Positions 1-9,157 are shown, counted from the stretch's first letter. The stretch is 64,000 bases of DNA from Marinospirillum celere (GCF_900112235.1 NZ_FOLH01000003.1:434001-498000), one strand, 5' to 3'. Notes: generated by a model from the sequence alone, not told the origin. Translations and numbers: made by a program.

Positions 1-1726
1 TTGACTCTTCTTTAAGGGTATCGGCCACTGCTAATAGGCCCTGCAACTGGTTATCCGCAGCCAGCAGAATGACTGTTCGACCCTGAGCTTCCAGTTGTTG
101 CATGGCCTCTTGTAAATCCGGCAAGCCCTGGACACCTGCTTCTTCCAGCAAACGGTAATTACCAATCAGAATTTTTTGCCCTTCAACGTCACCGGCTACT
201 CCTCTTGCCCCGGTTGACTGGAAGGACTGAACCTCAGCAAGTTGCATTTCCTTATTTTCTGCTGCCGCTACTATTGCCCTTGCTATGGGGTGCTCGGATG
301 CCTTTTCAACACTGGCTGCCAACTGCAGGAGTCGATCCTCACTGACACCTTGAGCAGCTTGAATAGCTGTTAATTCAGGCTCACCACGGGTAATCGTTCC
401 CGTCTTATCCAGCACGATGACTTTAATATCCTTGAAAGTCTGAATCGCCTCCCCGGAACGGATCAGAATACCTCTTTCCGCCCCTATTCCCGAACCCACC
501 ATCAGGGCCGTGGGTGTCGCTAGCCCCAGCGCACAGGGACAGGCAATAACCAATACCGCAATGGCAGCCAGAAGCCCCAACAAGGGCGCAGTGGTTTCGG
601 CGTTAACCCAAGGGAGGAAACCTTCACCCCAGAAGAGTATTGGCCGTAAAGAATCGGCAAACAGCCACCAGCTCACCAGGCTAAACAGGGCGACCAAAAT
701 AACCAGAGGAACAAAACGTCCCGTCATCCGATCGGCAAACTCCTGAATCGGTACTCGGGCACCCTGGGCCTGATCAATTAATTTCACAACCTGGGATAAA
801 AAGGTGTCGCCGCCAATGCGGGTCACCTTGACCTTAAGCCGTCCTTCCTTATTCAGAGTCGCCCCGATCACTGAATCACCCGTGGCCTTGTAAACAGGCA
901 GAGATTCTCCAGTGGCTAGGGATTCATCAAGATGGCTTTCTCCATCGACAATTTCACCATCAGTAGGCACCTTATCACCGGGACGCACCAGCATAATATC
1001 GCCGAGTTGAAGCTCTTTGACTGAAACCTCTTCTTCCTTGCCATCACGCTCAATCCGAGCAGTTTTGGCACCCAAAGTCATCAGTTTTTTTATCGCCTGG
1101 GAGGCTCTTCCCTTAGCCAAAGCTTCCAGATAACGGCCTAACAGATGAAAGGTCACAATGGTTGCCGCCATTTCAATAAAGGAGGTCATGGGGAAAATAA
1201 AGCCCAGCAACCCCAGAAGATAGGGTGGCAGGCTACCCATGGAAATCAGCACATCCATATTAAAGGTGCCGTTTTTCAGGGAACGCCAGGAGGCTTTATG
1301 GGTTGCTGCACCGCCGTAAAGAAAAACCACAGGAAAAGCCAGAAGCGCAATAATCAACAAATATCCGGGCAAGGGCTGCCAGAACATATGCGGCAACATC
1401 AGCAGCATAATCAGCGTGGTCGGAATAGCGGCAATCCACAAACGCTTCTTGGCCTGAGACAGGTAGGAAGCTTCAATTTCTTCACCCGACTGTTCAGACT
1501 CTTCATCCTCGGCTTTGACGCTGGCTACATCATAACCAGCCCCCTCAACGGCTTCACGTAAAGCCTTTTGATCTGGCCCCTGGGCATCAACAGAGACCAA
1601 AACCTGATGACGGGCAATATTGATTTCTATGGCCTCAATACCTTTCAAACGTTGCAGGGTTTCTCGGACAATACCTCCACAGTGATTGGAGCCCATGCCA
1701 GGAACGATTAGCTCAATTTGACTCAT
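1..1726 (-). CDS. copA: Copper-translocating P1B-type ATPase (CopA), 3' end outside window
   Basis: Heavy-metal P-type ATPase of the inner membrane, expected to export Cu(I) at the cost of ATP. The first 575 residues are visible. An N-terminal HMA-like domain (about 1-70) has GMGSNHC at 10-16, where the usual first Cys of GMxCxxC is Ser13. Membrane helices follow, then the actuator motif TGES near 271, the CPC ion-binding motif at 396-398, the phosphorylation motif DKTGT starting at Asp440, and the HP motif of the nucleotide-binding domain at 479-480. CPC with DKTGT places it in the P1B group. Copper is inferred from CPC and from the multicopper oxidase immediately upstream on the same strand, 48 bases away. 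Start ATG at 1726. The C-terminal hinge and last helices lie beyond the window, so Cu versus Ag specificity cannot be judged. Confidence 0.93.
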   Translation of the reverse strand, partial: MSQIELIVPGMGSNHCGGIVRETLQRLKGIEAIEINIARHQVLVSVDAQGPDQKALREAVEGAGYDVASVKAEDEESEQSGEEIEASYLSQAKKRLWIAAIPTTLIMLLMLPHMFWQPLPGYLLIIALLAFPVVFLYGGAATHKASWRSLKNGTFNMDVLISMGSLPPYLLGLLGFIFPMTSFIEMAATIVTFHLLGRYLEALAKGRASQAIKKLMTLGAKTARIERDGKEEEVSVKELQLGDIMLVRPGDKVPTDGEIVDGESHLDESLATGESLPVYKATGDSVIGATLNKEGRLKVKVTRIGGDTFLSQVVKLIDQAQGARVPIQEFADRMTGRFVPLVILVALFSLVSWWLFADSLRPILFWGEGFLPWVNAETTAPLLGLLAAIAVLVIACPCALGLATPTALMVGSGIGAERGILIRSGEAIQTFKDIKVIVLDKTGTITRGEPELTAIQAAQGVSEDRLLQLAASVEKASEHPIARAIVAAAENKEMQLAEVQSFQSTGARGVAGDVEGQKILIGNYRLLEEAGVQGLPDLQEAMQQLEAQGRTVILLAADNQLQGLLAVADTLKEES

Positions 1727-1747
1727 TACTTGATCCCCTTTCGGTTT

Positions 1748-1768
1748 GGCCCGGCAATCAGCCGGGCC
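1748..1768 (-). other. Intercistronic inverted repeat between the oxidase gene and copA
   Basis: GGCCCGGC (1748-1755) and GCCGGGCC (1761-1768) form a perfect 8-bp stem around a 5-base loop. No T-run follows on the minus strand, so it looks more like an mRNA stability or attenuation hairpin inside the copper operon than a full terminator. Function is inferred. Confidence 0.5.
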
Positions 1769-1774
1769 CAGCCA

Positions 1775-3406
1775 TTAACTGATCAAGATACTGGCCATCA
1801 TGCCCAGCTCTTCATGCTCAATGATATGGCAGTGGAACATCCACTCTCCTGGTTCTTCAAAAACCATTTTCAGTTTCAGTTTCTGAAAGGGTTTCAGGTT
1901 CACTGTATCCTGCCAGGCGCGGTAGTCAGGCGAGCGCCAGGCACCATCCTGCTCTTGTAGGGCAACCACCTGGAAGTGAGTGCCATGCACATGGAAGGGA
2001 TGATCCATATGGGAGTTATTAAAAACTTCCCACTCCTCAACTTCATCCATCTTGCCTTCAAACATGATTTCACCCATCTTGAAGGCCTTGCCGTTAATCA
2101 GAAAATCAATCGGTGGACGACCCTTGGCATGGTCTGCATGATCGCCATGCCCCTCGTGTTGGCCATGATTTCCATGACCCCCGTGGTTACCGTGACTGCC
2201 ATGACCTCCATGACCTCCATGACCTCCATGACCTCCATGACCTCCATGACCTCCATGACCTCCACCGTGCATTTCACCGTGAGGCATTTCTTCAGTAAGC
2301 TCCACCAGGCGTTGTACTTTCGCTTCACCCAGGGGCTGAATTTCTCTCAGTTGCCGAGGCAGGCTAATCTCTGAACGCACGGCAGCAGCACTGGTCACCA
2401 GTGTTAGTAGGGTTTCTGTCTGGCGATAGTGTTCTGGCTCTGGCCCCATCCAGTCACGGTCATAGGGCAGGTTCAAAAACTTGAAGCTACGCTCTTTGCG
2501 TTCACTGGCTCTGACCAGCAGATCACAGCGCTGGCCGGGAACCAGCAGGAGTTCATCCTTGGCAACCGCCTGCTCCAGATAACCACCATCTGTACCGATC
2601 AGTTGCAGACCATGCTCCTGAAGATTGAGGCGCAGATAGCGCCCGGCACAGGCATTGACCATGCGCAGACGAAAGGTTTCGCCCGGAGCCACTTCCAGTT
2701 CCGGGTTGCGCTGACCATTAACCAGAAGAAGATTGCCTTCACGGCCATTCATCCAGTCAATGTGGGTATGCGGGGCTACCTGAGCCTGATCATCCAGACG
2801 CAAATCAGTAACCACCAGCAAATGCGCAGCAATTTCTGACGGCACCGGGTCGTTTTTGGGCTTCACCAGAAAAACACCGGCCAGACTATGAGCAATCTGC
2901 TCGGCCAGATAATCATGCGGGTGGGGATGAAACCAATGCAGCCCAGCATTGCCTTCGGGAACAGTGAAAGCATAGGTCTTGCTGCCCTGCGAAGGAATCA
3001 AATCATGGGGTCCGCCATCCTGATCAGCAGGCACCTTCACTCCGTGCCAGTGAATCGTGGTGGGCTGATGCAGATGGTTTTCAACAGCCACTTCCACCTG
3101 TCCGCCTTCAGTCACTTCAATCACCGGAGCCAGCTTGTTGTTATACAGCCAAAGCTCGGTTTTTTTGCCTTCCAGTAGGGGAACTTCAGTGGGAGCAATA
3201 CGCACTGAGGTCTTGAAATCAGGTGCGGCCAACTGGTTATTCAAGCGTGGCAGCTGTGCTAGCGGCTGGTTTTCAGGCAGCCCCTGCGGGCCCAGGCTGG
3301 CAGCAGCAGAGTGAGCAGCATGATCATGACCGCGGGGCATACAGGCAGCCAGGGGGGTGAGCATTAAGCCCAGTGCGCTTAAGCGCAGAAAGTCGCGACG
3401 TTGCAT
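1775..3406 (-). CDS. CueO-like multicopper oxidase with His-Gly-rich loop
   Basis: Periplasmic cuprous-oxidase-type multicopper oxidase, 543 residues from the ATG at 3406. That start is preceded by AGAGGT; a longer reading to 3481 would overlap the upstream gene. The N-terminus RRDFLRL is a Tat signal, and LAAC (Cys22) could also serve as a lipobox. Copper-binding motifs appear in the usual order: HWHG 119-122, HWFHPHPH 157-164, HPFHVH 469-474 and HCHIIEHEELGM 525-536, giving type 1, 2 and 3 sites. Residues 376-426 are almost only His and Gly. This stretch lies just before the last cupredoxin domain, where E. coli CueO has its Met-rich loop, so it probably binds or gates copper. Second gene of a copper operon with copA downstream. 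The substrate is taken to be Cu(I) from family and context. Confidence 0.92.
   Translation of the reverse strand: MQRRDFLRLSALGLMLTPLAACMPRGHDHAAHSAAASLGPQGLPENQPLAQLPRLNNQLAAPDFKTSVRIAPTEVPLLEGKKTELWLYNNKLAPVIEVTEGGQVEVAVENHLHQPTTIHWHGVKVPADQDGGPHDLIPSQGSKTYAFTVPEGNAGLHWFHPHPHDYLAEQIAHSLAGVFLVKPKNDPVPSEIAAHLLVVTDLRLDDQAQVAPHTHIDWMNGREGNLLLVNGQRNPELEVAPGETFRLRMVNACAGRYLRLNLQEHGLQLIGTDGGYLEQAVAKDELLLVPGQRCDLLVRASERKERSFKFLNLPYDRDWMGPEPEHYRQTETLLTLVTSAAAVRSEISLPRQLREIQPLGEAKVQRLVELTEEMPHGEMHGGGHGGHGGHGGHGGHGGHGGHGSHGNHGGHGNHGQHEGHGDHADHAKGRPPIDFLINGKAFKMGEIMFEGKMDEVEEWEVFNNSHMDHPFHVHGTHFQVVALQEQDGAWRSPDYRAWQDTVNLKPFQKLKLKMVFEEPGEWMFHCHIIEHEELGMMASILIS
2200..2262. repeat. Seven perfect 9-bp tandem units within the oxidase gene
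   Basis: CATGACCTC is repeated seven times without change (plus-strand reading), encoding consecutive His-Gly-Gly units on the minus strand. Degenerate copies flank the block on both sides. Because the unit is 9 bp, slippage would add or remove HGG triplets without shifting the frame. Confidence 0.95.
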
Positions 3407-3446
3407 AGTGAGTGACCTCTTTGAAATCGAAGAAAAAGTTGTTTTT

Positions 3447-3812
3447 TCAGGCTTCAAAGAGGTGTTTGGGAGGACGTTCAATCCGTGTTCCCAAGCCTTG
3501 GCTAAAAGGCCTGGAGAAAATCAAAGGGCTTTCAGCTGCCCTCAGGTTAAGCGTTGGCAAGCTAGTCAGAACACCAGAGCAATTACTGCATTGAATACAA
3601 AGATTGCCCAGACACTCACCATCAGACATATCTGACAACTGATGACTGGAATGCATCTGATGGGTTTCTGAACAGGGTGCTTCTGAAGTAATTTCAGTAG
3701 GTTGGGAAGCAGGCATGGCCATTGAATGCACGGAGGGAAACCAGGACAACAGCAGGAGCACCAGCAGCAAACGGCTGATGTATCCTTTTTTATGTCCTGA
3801 AATTGGTTTCAT
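3447..3812 (-). CDS. Small secreted Cys/His protein of the copper operon
   Basis: A 121-residue protein heading the copper operon, 40 bases upstream of the oxidase gene. It has an N-terminal hydrophobic export segment (about residues 10-30, ending VHSMA), several Met and His residues, and a CxxxxCxxCxxC cluster (CLGNLCIQCSNC). The C-terminus is Pro/Arg-rich and ends in ERPPKHLFEA. Similar small secreted proteins of the DUF2946/CzcI/CopL type precede metal-resistance genes elsewhere, but I cannot assign a family with certainty. A periplasmic copper-binding or sensing role is inferred from the cluster and from position. I chose the ATG at 3812; a GTG at 3827 in the same frame is possible, and neither has a strong ribosome binding site. 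Confidence 0.7.
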   Translation of the reverse strand: MKPISGHKKGYISRLLLVLLLLSWFPSVHSMAMPASQPTEITSEAPCSETHQMHSSHQLSDMSDGECLGNLCIQCSNCSGVLTSLPTLNLRAAESPLIFSRPFSQGLGTRIERPPKHLFEA

Positions 3813-3980
3813 TAACGGGCATCCCACATTTCGTTAGGGTTTAAGAGTAGCCGATTTATAGAAAGTTCACCACCAACCAAGGCCAAACTAAAGTTCAATC
3901 CTGCTCCACTTGAGAAAAATTGCATTTATGCCAGACTCAAAGAGCCTCATAAAAACAACATTAAGGAAAAGGAAACGGCC

Positions 3981-4316
3981 ATGTCAGCAACTATCGATAC
4001 AGAACACATCGCATCCAGCCTGAAAAATTTTGCGGATAAGTACCTGGAACTGCTAAGTGATATCCGCAGTGGTTTGGAAAAAGAAAAACAGTCAGAAAAG
4101 TTCAAGCAGGATATCCAGAAACTCAGCAATATTATTGCTGCACTGGAAGCAGAAAAGTTTGAAAAAGCTGCTGAATTACTTGCAGAGTCTCAGCTGGACC
4201 GGCTGTTTTACCTGCACTATCGAGACAACATCAAGCTCCATACCGATGTAAATAGCCTAAGAACACGCTATATCAATCTGGGTTTACAGGAGCCTGACAG
4301 GATGCATTACCTCTAA
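3981..4316 (+). CDS. Hypothetical soluble helical protein
   Basis: A 111-residue protein that I do not recognise. It is rich in Lys, Glu, Ala and Leu, with heptad-like spacing between about residues 20 and 75, so it is probably a helical bundle or short coiled coil. There is no signal peptide, membrane segment or cysteine. AAGGAAA-type sequence precedes the ATG at 3981. It is transcribed away from the copper operon and ends 2 bases before the convergent SDR gene. Nothing in the context points to a function. Confidence 0.7.
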   Translation: MSATIDTEHIASSLKNFADKYLELLSDIRSGLEKEKQSEKFKQDIQKLSNIIAALEAEKFEKAAELLAESQLDRLFYLHYRDNIKLHTDVNSLRTRYINLGLQEPDRMHYL

Positions 4317-4318
4317 AG

Positions 4319-4984
4319 TTACCAAGGCAGCTCATCACCATTGGAATGCCAGAAACTACCAGTCGTTTCCAGATTCAGGCTTTCAATTCGAGCTGCCAGC
4401 CCCTTAGCAGCTTCCTCTGGAGAAATCAGGCCACCAAAGTTAACCATGCGGGTTTTAACATAGCCCGGGTGTAAAAGCGCAACGGCAATACCCTCGGGCT
4501 TCAAGTCCATTGCCAGTGATTTACCAAAGGCATTTAATGCCGCTTTGGAAGCACGGTAACCATAGCGTCCACCAGAATCATTATCAGCGATGGACCCCAT
4601 ACGGCTGGTAATCAAGGCAAGCTTACTTCCTTTTTGTAAATTAGGTAGCAAGGCCTCAGTTACCCGTAGAGGTGCATAAGCATTTACTTCCATCTGGCTG
4701 CGTATGGAATCAAAATCCAATTTTCCTAAGGATTCATCCGCCAACAGCCCTGCGTTATTGATCAAGAGGTCGACTTTTTTGCCATTCAGCTCCGTTATTA
4801 TCTCGGCAATCCCTTCCGCCTGGGTAACATCCACACCTTCGATTATCTGGGTTGCGATTGCCTGAAGTTCATCGGAAGTCTGACGACAGACACCCACCAC
4901 TTCATAACCTTGACCGGCATAGTGACGCGCTAATTCCAAACCTATACCTCGGTTGGCACCGGTAATTACGGCCGTCTGGGGCAT
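4319..4984 (-). CDS. Short-chain dehydrogenase/reductase
   Basis: Classical SDR of 221 residues, a cytosolic NAD(P)(H)-dependent oxidoreductase. The N-terminus carries the dinucleotide-binding motif GANRGIG. NNAG follows near residue 82, and the catalytic YxxxK is visible as YGYRASK. The start is ATG 4984, with GGAGGAAA directly upstream; an in-frame TTG at 4999 would place that site inside the coding sequence. It resembles CsgA/sniffer-like SDRs of 220-230 residues, whose substrates are mostly unknown. It stands alone, convergent with the upstream hypothetical gene. Confidence 0.88.
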   Translation of the reverse strand: MPQTAVITGANRGIGLELARHYAGQGYEVVGVCRQTSDELQAIATQIIEGVDVTQAEGIAEIITELNGKKVDLLINNAGLLADESLGKLDFDSIRSQMEVNAYAPLRVTEALLPNLQKGSKLALITSRMGSIADNDSGGRYGYRASKAALNAFGKSLAMDLKPEGIAVALLHPGYVKTRMVNFGGLISPEEAAKGLAARIESLNLETTGSFWHSNGDELPW

Positions 4985-5064
4985 AAAAATTTCCTCCAAG
5001 GTTGATGAACAGATAAAATCCTGACATAAACCTGCGACTCCAGTAAAGAATTCAAGGTAATTGC

Positions 5065-5583
5065 ATGACGTTCATCCGTAACCTCTGCTTCATTTTTTTA
5101 GTCAGTTATCTGCTAGTCAGTAGCCCCCTTCTTGCCAATCAGTTACCAGCGCCCGAAGGGCAAGTGCTCTTGGTCGTATCTGGCAACATCCAGCACACCA
5201 ATCAAGGGAAGGAGGCCCATTTTGACAGAGATCTGCTCGAAGCCCTTACCCAAAGAACCACCCAAACAGCAACCCCTTGGTCAGAACGATTGGATACCTT
5301 TTCCGGCCCTTTGGGGAAGGCCCTGATAGAAGCTGTAGGCGCCATGGATAGCGAGTGGATGACGATAACTGCTTTGAATGACTATAGTACTCAGGTTCCA
5401 GTAAGTGATTTTTACGACTATGAAGTTATTCTTGCGCTTAAAAAAAATGATCGCTATCTAAGAGTGAGGGATCGCGGCCCCTTGTTCGTTATCTACCCTT
5501 TTGATGAGCATCCGCACTTGAATACCGAGATGCATTACAACCGCTCTGTCTGGCAAGTCAAAAAGATTGAGTTTCACGAGTGA
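5065..5583 (+). CDS. Periplasmic molybdopterin-domain-like protein paired with a histidine kinase
   Basis: A 172-residue exported protein with a signal peptide (about 1-24, cleavage near LLAN). The mature part resembles a stripped-down oxidoreductase molybdopterin-binding fold: it has the [19 protein letters not shown] and RSVWQ segments typical of small proteins of this group. It lacks the Cys that ligates molybdenum in sulfite-oxidase-type enzymes, so it is probably a binding or sensory module rather than an enzyme. Its stop overlaps the start of the following histidine kinase gene (GTGA), so the two are translationally coupled. It may present a periplasmic signal to the kinase. Family membership is from pattern memory; the sensory role is inference. 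Confidence 0.75.
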   Translation: MTFIRNLCFIFLVSYLLVSSPLLANQLPAPEGQVLLVVSGNIQHTNQGKEAHFDRDLLEALTQRTTQTATPWSERLDTFSGPLGKALIEAVGAMDSEWMTITALNDYSTQVPVSDFYDYEVILALKKNDRYLRVRDRGPLFVIYPFDEHPHLNTEMHYNRSVWQVKKIEFHE

Positions 5584-6968
5584 CCAACCCTATTCAAAAA
5601 CATCCAGGGTTCTGGCTGCTGCCCTTGGTCGCTGGCAGCTTCCTGGCTGCCAGCCTGGTGATACTACTCACTCTTTACGGACGCCTTCAGGAAGTCTCGG
5701 ATGCGGTTCGTGACAATGCTCTCTGGGCTTCTTATCAATTGGACCGTGAAAATCTGCGCTTGAATAGCCAACTCAGCCAGCATCTTAAAGACTCAGAGCG
5801 TGTCGGCTTAGAGGAGGTAGAGTTACGTTTTGAAATTCTCTACAGCCGCCTAAACATTCTAAATCACGGACAATTTTCAGAAGTGCTTGAAGAGCGCCAT
5901 GAAATTCGCCAGCTCAGCATGGAAGTGGCTCGCTTAATCACTCAGATGGATGAACTTTTTTATTCGGATACACCGGACAAGCTCACTCAGCTTCTAGAGA
6001 AGTCCGATCAACTTCAAGAAGTAACCGGCCAGCTTTCTTCAGGCATAAAAGGTATCAGCACACGCATTTCAACCAGCAATCGAGCAAAACAGCTTCAGCT
6101 CTATCGCTATCTAGGTGGATTGGTTTTGTTGTTGGCCCTAACCATGAGTCTGATGATTTTCCTGCTTATTCGTAAAATGCTAGAGGCTCGCACGGCTCAG
6201 CAACAAGCTCAGGAAATGGCCACACGCCTGGAGTTAACCGCAGCCAAGGCTGAAGAGGCCAGTCGAGCCAAGTCTGATTTTCTGGCGACCATGAGCCATG
6301 AAATACGCACGCCCATGAATGGTGTTCTGGGAATGACTGACCTGCTCAGAGAAACAACTCTAAACCCTGAACAAAGAACCTATGCAGAAGCCATTTTCAA
6401 TAGTGCCAACTCTTTGATGACCCTGTTAAATGATCTACTGGATATCTCACGCCTGGAAGCAGGACGCTTGGTGCTGGAATATGAAAAGACTCACCTTGAA
6501 CCCCTAATCAGGGAAGTCATCAGCTTTTTTAGTGCAGAACTCCATCACAAGCCCGTCGAGCTGATCTGGACCCTTCACCCCAACGCCCAGGATGCTTACT
6601 TCACAGATGCTGGGCGCTTACGGCAAGTACTTTTCAACCTGATTGGTAATGCTCTGAAATTTACCGAAGAGGGACTGGTTGAACTGGATGTTCGCCTGGT
6701 TGCGGAAGAAGTTAAGTTCACCCTGACCGACACGGGTCCAGGCATTCCCCTGGAAGCTCAGTCCAGGCTCTTTGAAGTTTTCACACAGGCCGATGCCAGT
6801 ATTTCAAGACGCTACGGCGGCACTGGTTTAGGCCTAACCATCTGCCAACGCATTGTTGAACAGCTGGGCGGTGAAATTGGCTTCAACAGTACGCCTGGCG
6901 AAGGCAGCTGTTTTTACTTCTCTCTACCGCTGGAAAAAATGGCAGTAAACACAGAGACCGCCCATTAA
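5580..6968 (+). CDS. Membrane-bound sensor histidine kinase
   Basis: A 462-residue sensor kinase starting with GTG, overlapped by 4 bases with the upstream periplasmic gene. Transmembrane helices lie at about 12-32 and 178-198 and enclose a roughly 145-residue, mostly helical periplasmic region. A coiled stretch leads into the HisKA dimerisation domain with the phospho-acceptor motif MSHEIRTP (His240). The HATPase domain shows the DTGPGIP and GTGLGLTI glycine boxes. There is no receiver or Hpt domain, although the core resembles hybrid kinases. No response regulator gene is adjacent, so the partner must be encoded elsewhere. It ends 4 bases into the convergent prenyltransferase gene. Confidence 0.9.
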   Translation: MTNPIQKHPGFWLLPLVAGSFLAASLVILLTLYGRLQEVSDAVRDNALWASYQLDRENLRLNSQLSQHLKDSERVGLEEVELRFEILYSRLNILNHGQFSEVLEERHEIRQLSMEVARLITQMDELFYSDTPDKLTQLLEKSDQLQEVTGQLSSGIKGISTRISTSNRAKQLQLYRYLGGLVLLLALTMSLMIFLLIRKMLEARTAQQQAQEMATRLELTAAKAEEASRAKSDFLATMSHEIRTPMNGVLGMTDLLRETTLNPEQRTYAEAIFNSANSLMTLLNDLLDISRLEAGRLVLEYEKTHLEPLIREVISFFSAELHHKPVELIWTLHPNAQDAYFTDAGRLRQVLFNLIGNALKFTEEGLVELDVRLVAEEVKFTLTDTGPGIPLEAQSRLFEVFTQADASISRRYGGTGLGLTICQRIVEQLGGEIGFNSTPGEGSCFYFSLPLEKMAVNTETAH

Positions 6969-7858
6969 ATGCTGGCCCAAACCAAGCTAACCGCCAAAGC
7001 TAGCGGATAAAGATGGCATAGGGCCACATTCAGACCCATAAAAGGGACTAGCTCATCCAGTTGTTCAGCTTTGGCAAGTACACCCTTGGCCAGAAAAAAA
7101 GCCGGAATCAGGGTTAACAGAGCCAGCAAGGAGTGCAGAGGCAACCACTCTTGCCATACTGCAAGCAAGAGCACCAGGTAGCTAACAACAAGCAGACCAA
7201 CAAATATTTTGGCGCTGGCTGACCGACCCAAAACGATGGGAAAGTGTTTACGGCCCACCTGCTTATCTGCTTCAACATCAGGAAACTGGTTCAAAAGCAA
7301 AAGGTTGCTTACCAGGAAAGCAACGATAACAGCTAAAGTCCAGGCAGAAGAAGTCAACTCACCGGTTAACACCCAAATCGCACCCAGAGTCATCAATAAG
7401 CCAAAACCGACACCGGGCGCCAGTAAACAAAACACTGGTGAGCGATTAATATACTGGGTGTAGATATAAATCATAATCACACCAGGAACACCTATCCAGA
7501 GCAGTTCCCAGCCCTGCTGAAAACTCAACCACAGCCCCAAGCCTATAACGATCAAAAGTGTCACGCTTGCCAGCATCAATGCCTGCAAAGCCTTGTCTGG
7601 GTATTTTAAAAGGGTTCCTGTACCCCCGCTAAAAGGGGTCTTTCGGGTTAGATAGTCCAAGCCTGATCGAAAATCAAAGTATTCATTGAAAGCATTGACG
7701 CTGATATGAGCAGCCAGAGCCACCACTAGCACAAGCAGTGACAGAGTGCCCTGTAACCTTTGCGCTTCATACCAACCCAAAGCAACAGCCAGGGCTACGC
7801 AAACCAAACTCAGTGTAAGAAAGTTAGGGCGTGCTACACCGATTAGCAGTTTGACCAC
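6965..7858 (-). CDS. UbiA-family prenyltransferase (MenA-like)
   Basis: Integral membrane prenyltransferase of 297 residues with about eight or nine hydrophobic helices. It transfers an isoprenoid chain to an aromatic or related acceptor. Both Asp-rich motifs are present: [11 protein letters not shown], and [10 protein letters not shown] in the second half. The pattern is closest to 1,4-dihydroxy-2-naphthoate-type members, but no menaquinone genes are nearby, so the acceptor is open. The start is a GTG at 7858, with AGGAG at 7866-7870 (minus strand). Extending upstream to 7966 would add an implausible Cys-rich tail and overlap the divergent aminotransferase. Confidence 0.85.
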   Translation of the reverse strand: MVKLLIGVARPNFLTLSLVCVALAVALGWYEAQRLQGTLSLLVLVVALAAHISVNAFNEYFDFRSGLDYLTRKTPFSGGTGTLLKYPDKALQALMLASVTLLIVIGLGLWLSFQQGWELLWIGVPGVIMIYIYTQYINRSPVFCLLAPGVGFGLLMTLGAIWVLTGELTSSAWTLAVIVAFLVSNLLLLNQFPDVEADKQVGRKHFPIVLGRSASAKIFVGLLVVSYLVLLLAVWQEWLPLHSLLALLTLIPAFFLAKGVLAKAEQLDELVPFMGLNVALCHLYPLALAVSLVWASI

Positions 7859-7927
7859 CTTGCAACTCCTATAAATAAAAAAGATAGTAGCATGCAAGCA
7901 ACCGCAACCCATGATCTGGAGCAAAGC

Positions 7928-9088
7928 ATGCCGGTAACACCACCCCTTAACTCCAAGCTTCCTCAAGTAGGAACCACTATTTTTTCAACCATGAGTCAAC
8001 TGGCTGCTGAGCATCAGGCAATCAATCTTTCTCAGGGGTTTCCAGACTACGATGGACCCGCCAGTTTGCTTGAGCGCGTGGACTACCATATTCGCCAAGG
8101 TGCCAATCAATATGCACCCATGACCGGCGTACCCCAGCTGCGAAAGGCTCTGCAAGCCAAGCTCTTGCGTTGTTATGATCGCAAGGTGGATGCAGACACT
8201 GAAATCACCGTCACCTCAGGTGCTACCGAAGCTCTCTTTGCAGCTATTGCCTGCAGCGTCCGGCCTGGTGATGAAGTGATTATTTTTGATCCAGCCTACG
8301 ATTCCTATGAACCGGCCATTAATCTGAATGGCGGTACAGCCATACGCCTACCCCTCTTACCCCCAGATTTTCGAATCAACTGGGATCAGGTTGCCACTGC
8401 CCTTACCCCTAAAACCCGTATGTTAATTCTCAACTCCCCCCACAACCCCAGTGGACAGATTCTTTACCCAGAAGATATTCAAGCACTGCAACAGCTGGTT
8501 GCCAATACCCAGCTCTTGATTCTGGCTGATGAAGTCTATGAACATATGGTTTTTGATCAGCAGCGCCACCTCAGCCTCAATCTCTATCCAGATTTGGCAG
8601 CACGAAGCTTTATTGTCTCTTCTTTTGGCAAAACCTATCACATCACCGGCTGGAAGGTTGGCTACTGTGTTGCGCCAGCCACCTTGACGGCTGAGCTGCG
8701 CAAGGTTCACCAATATCTGACTTTTAGCACAGCAACACCACTGCAAAGGGCACTAGCTGATCACCTGCATGCTCACCCTGAAGAAGACCAGCGGCTCAAC
8801 CTGTTTTACCAGCAGAAAAGAGACTTTTTTAATCACCTGCTGGCTCCAGGGCGTTTTGCCTTTACACCTTCGGCTGGAACCTATTTTCAACTCATGGATT
8901 ATTCAGCCATCAGCCAGGAAGAAGACACCCAGTTTATTCAGTCGCTGATTACTCAAGCTCAGGTGGCTGCTATTCCTTTATCCGTGTTCTATCAGCATCC
9001 CCCGGAACAGCTAACTTGGGTACGCTTTTGCTTTGCCAAACACGAAAAAACACTGGAAGCAGCAGCCAGTAAACTCCTGCAGCTTTAA
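7928..9088 (+). CDS. ybdL: Methionine aminotransferase (YbdL type)
   Basis: PLP-dependent class I/II aminotransferase of 386 residues, the same length as E. coli YbdL. It has the characteristic N-terminus LPQVGTTIFSTMSQLA, then INLSQGFPDYDGP. The PLP lysine lies in SSFGKTYHITGWK and the cofactor Asp in ILADEVYEH. YbdL prefers methionine, and also His and Phe, as amino donors. The start ATG at 7928 has TGGAG 7 bases upstream; an in-frame ATG at 7892 lacks a site. Divergent from the prenyltransferase gene. Confidence 0.88.
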   Translation: MPVTPPLNSKLPQVGTTIFSTMSQLAAEHQAINLSQGFPDYDGPASLLERVDYHIRQGANQYAPMTGVPQLRKALQAKLLRCYDRKVDADTEITVTSGATEALFAAIACSVRPGDEVIIFDPAYDSYEPAINLNGGTAIRLPLLPPDFRINWDQVATALTPKTRMLILNSPHNPSGQILYPEDIQALQQLVANTQLLILADEVYEHMVFDQQRHLSLNLYPDLAARSFIVSSFGKTYHITGWKVGYCVAPATLTAELRKVHQYLTFSTATPLQRALADHLHAHPEEDQRLNLFYQQKRDFFNHLLAPGRFAFTPSAGTYFQLMDYSAISQEEDTQFIQSLITQAQVAAIPLSVFYQHPPEQLTWVRFCFAKHEKTLEAAASKLLQL

Positions 9089-9157
9089 GTTTTAAAAGAA
9101 ACCCACAGCATATTTAGTTAGACTTAAAATTATATAAACAGTCACGAGAAGCAGGTT

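Noticed and set aside
2200-2262. CRISPR-like short repeats
   Set aside because: Units are 9 bp, contiguous without spacers and in frame with a His-Gly-Gly coding repeat of the oxidase.
3407-3481. Longer N-terminus for the multicopper oxidase
   Set aside because: It would overlap the upstream gene and place a Ser/Lys-rich tail before a clear Tat signal. The ATG at 3406 has its own ribosome site.
7859-7966. Extended N-terminus of the UbiA-family protein
   Set aside because: It adds a Cys-rich stretch and overlaps the divergent aminotransferase. The GTG at 7858 has AGGAG at the right spacing.
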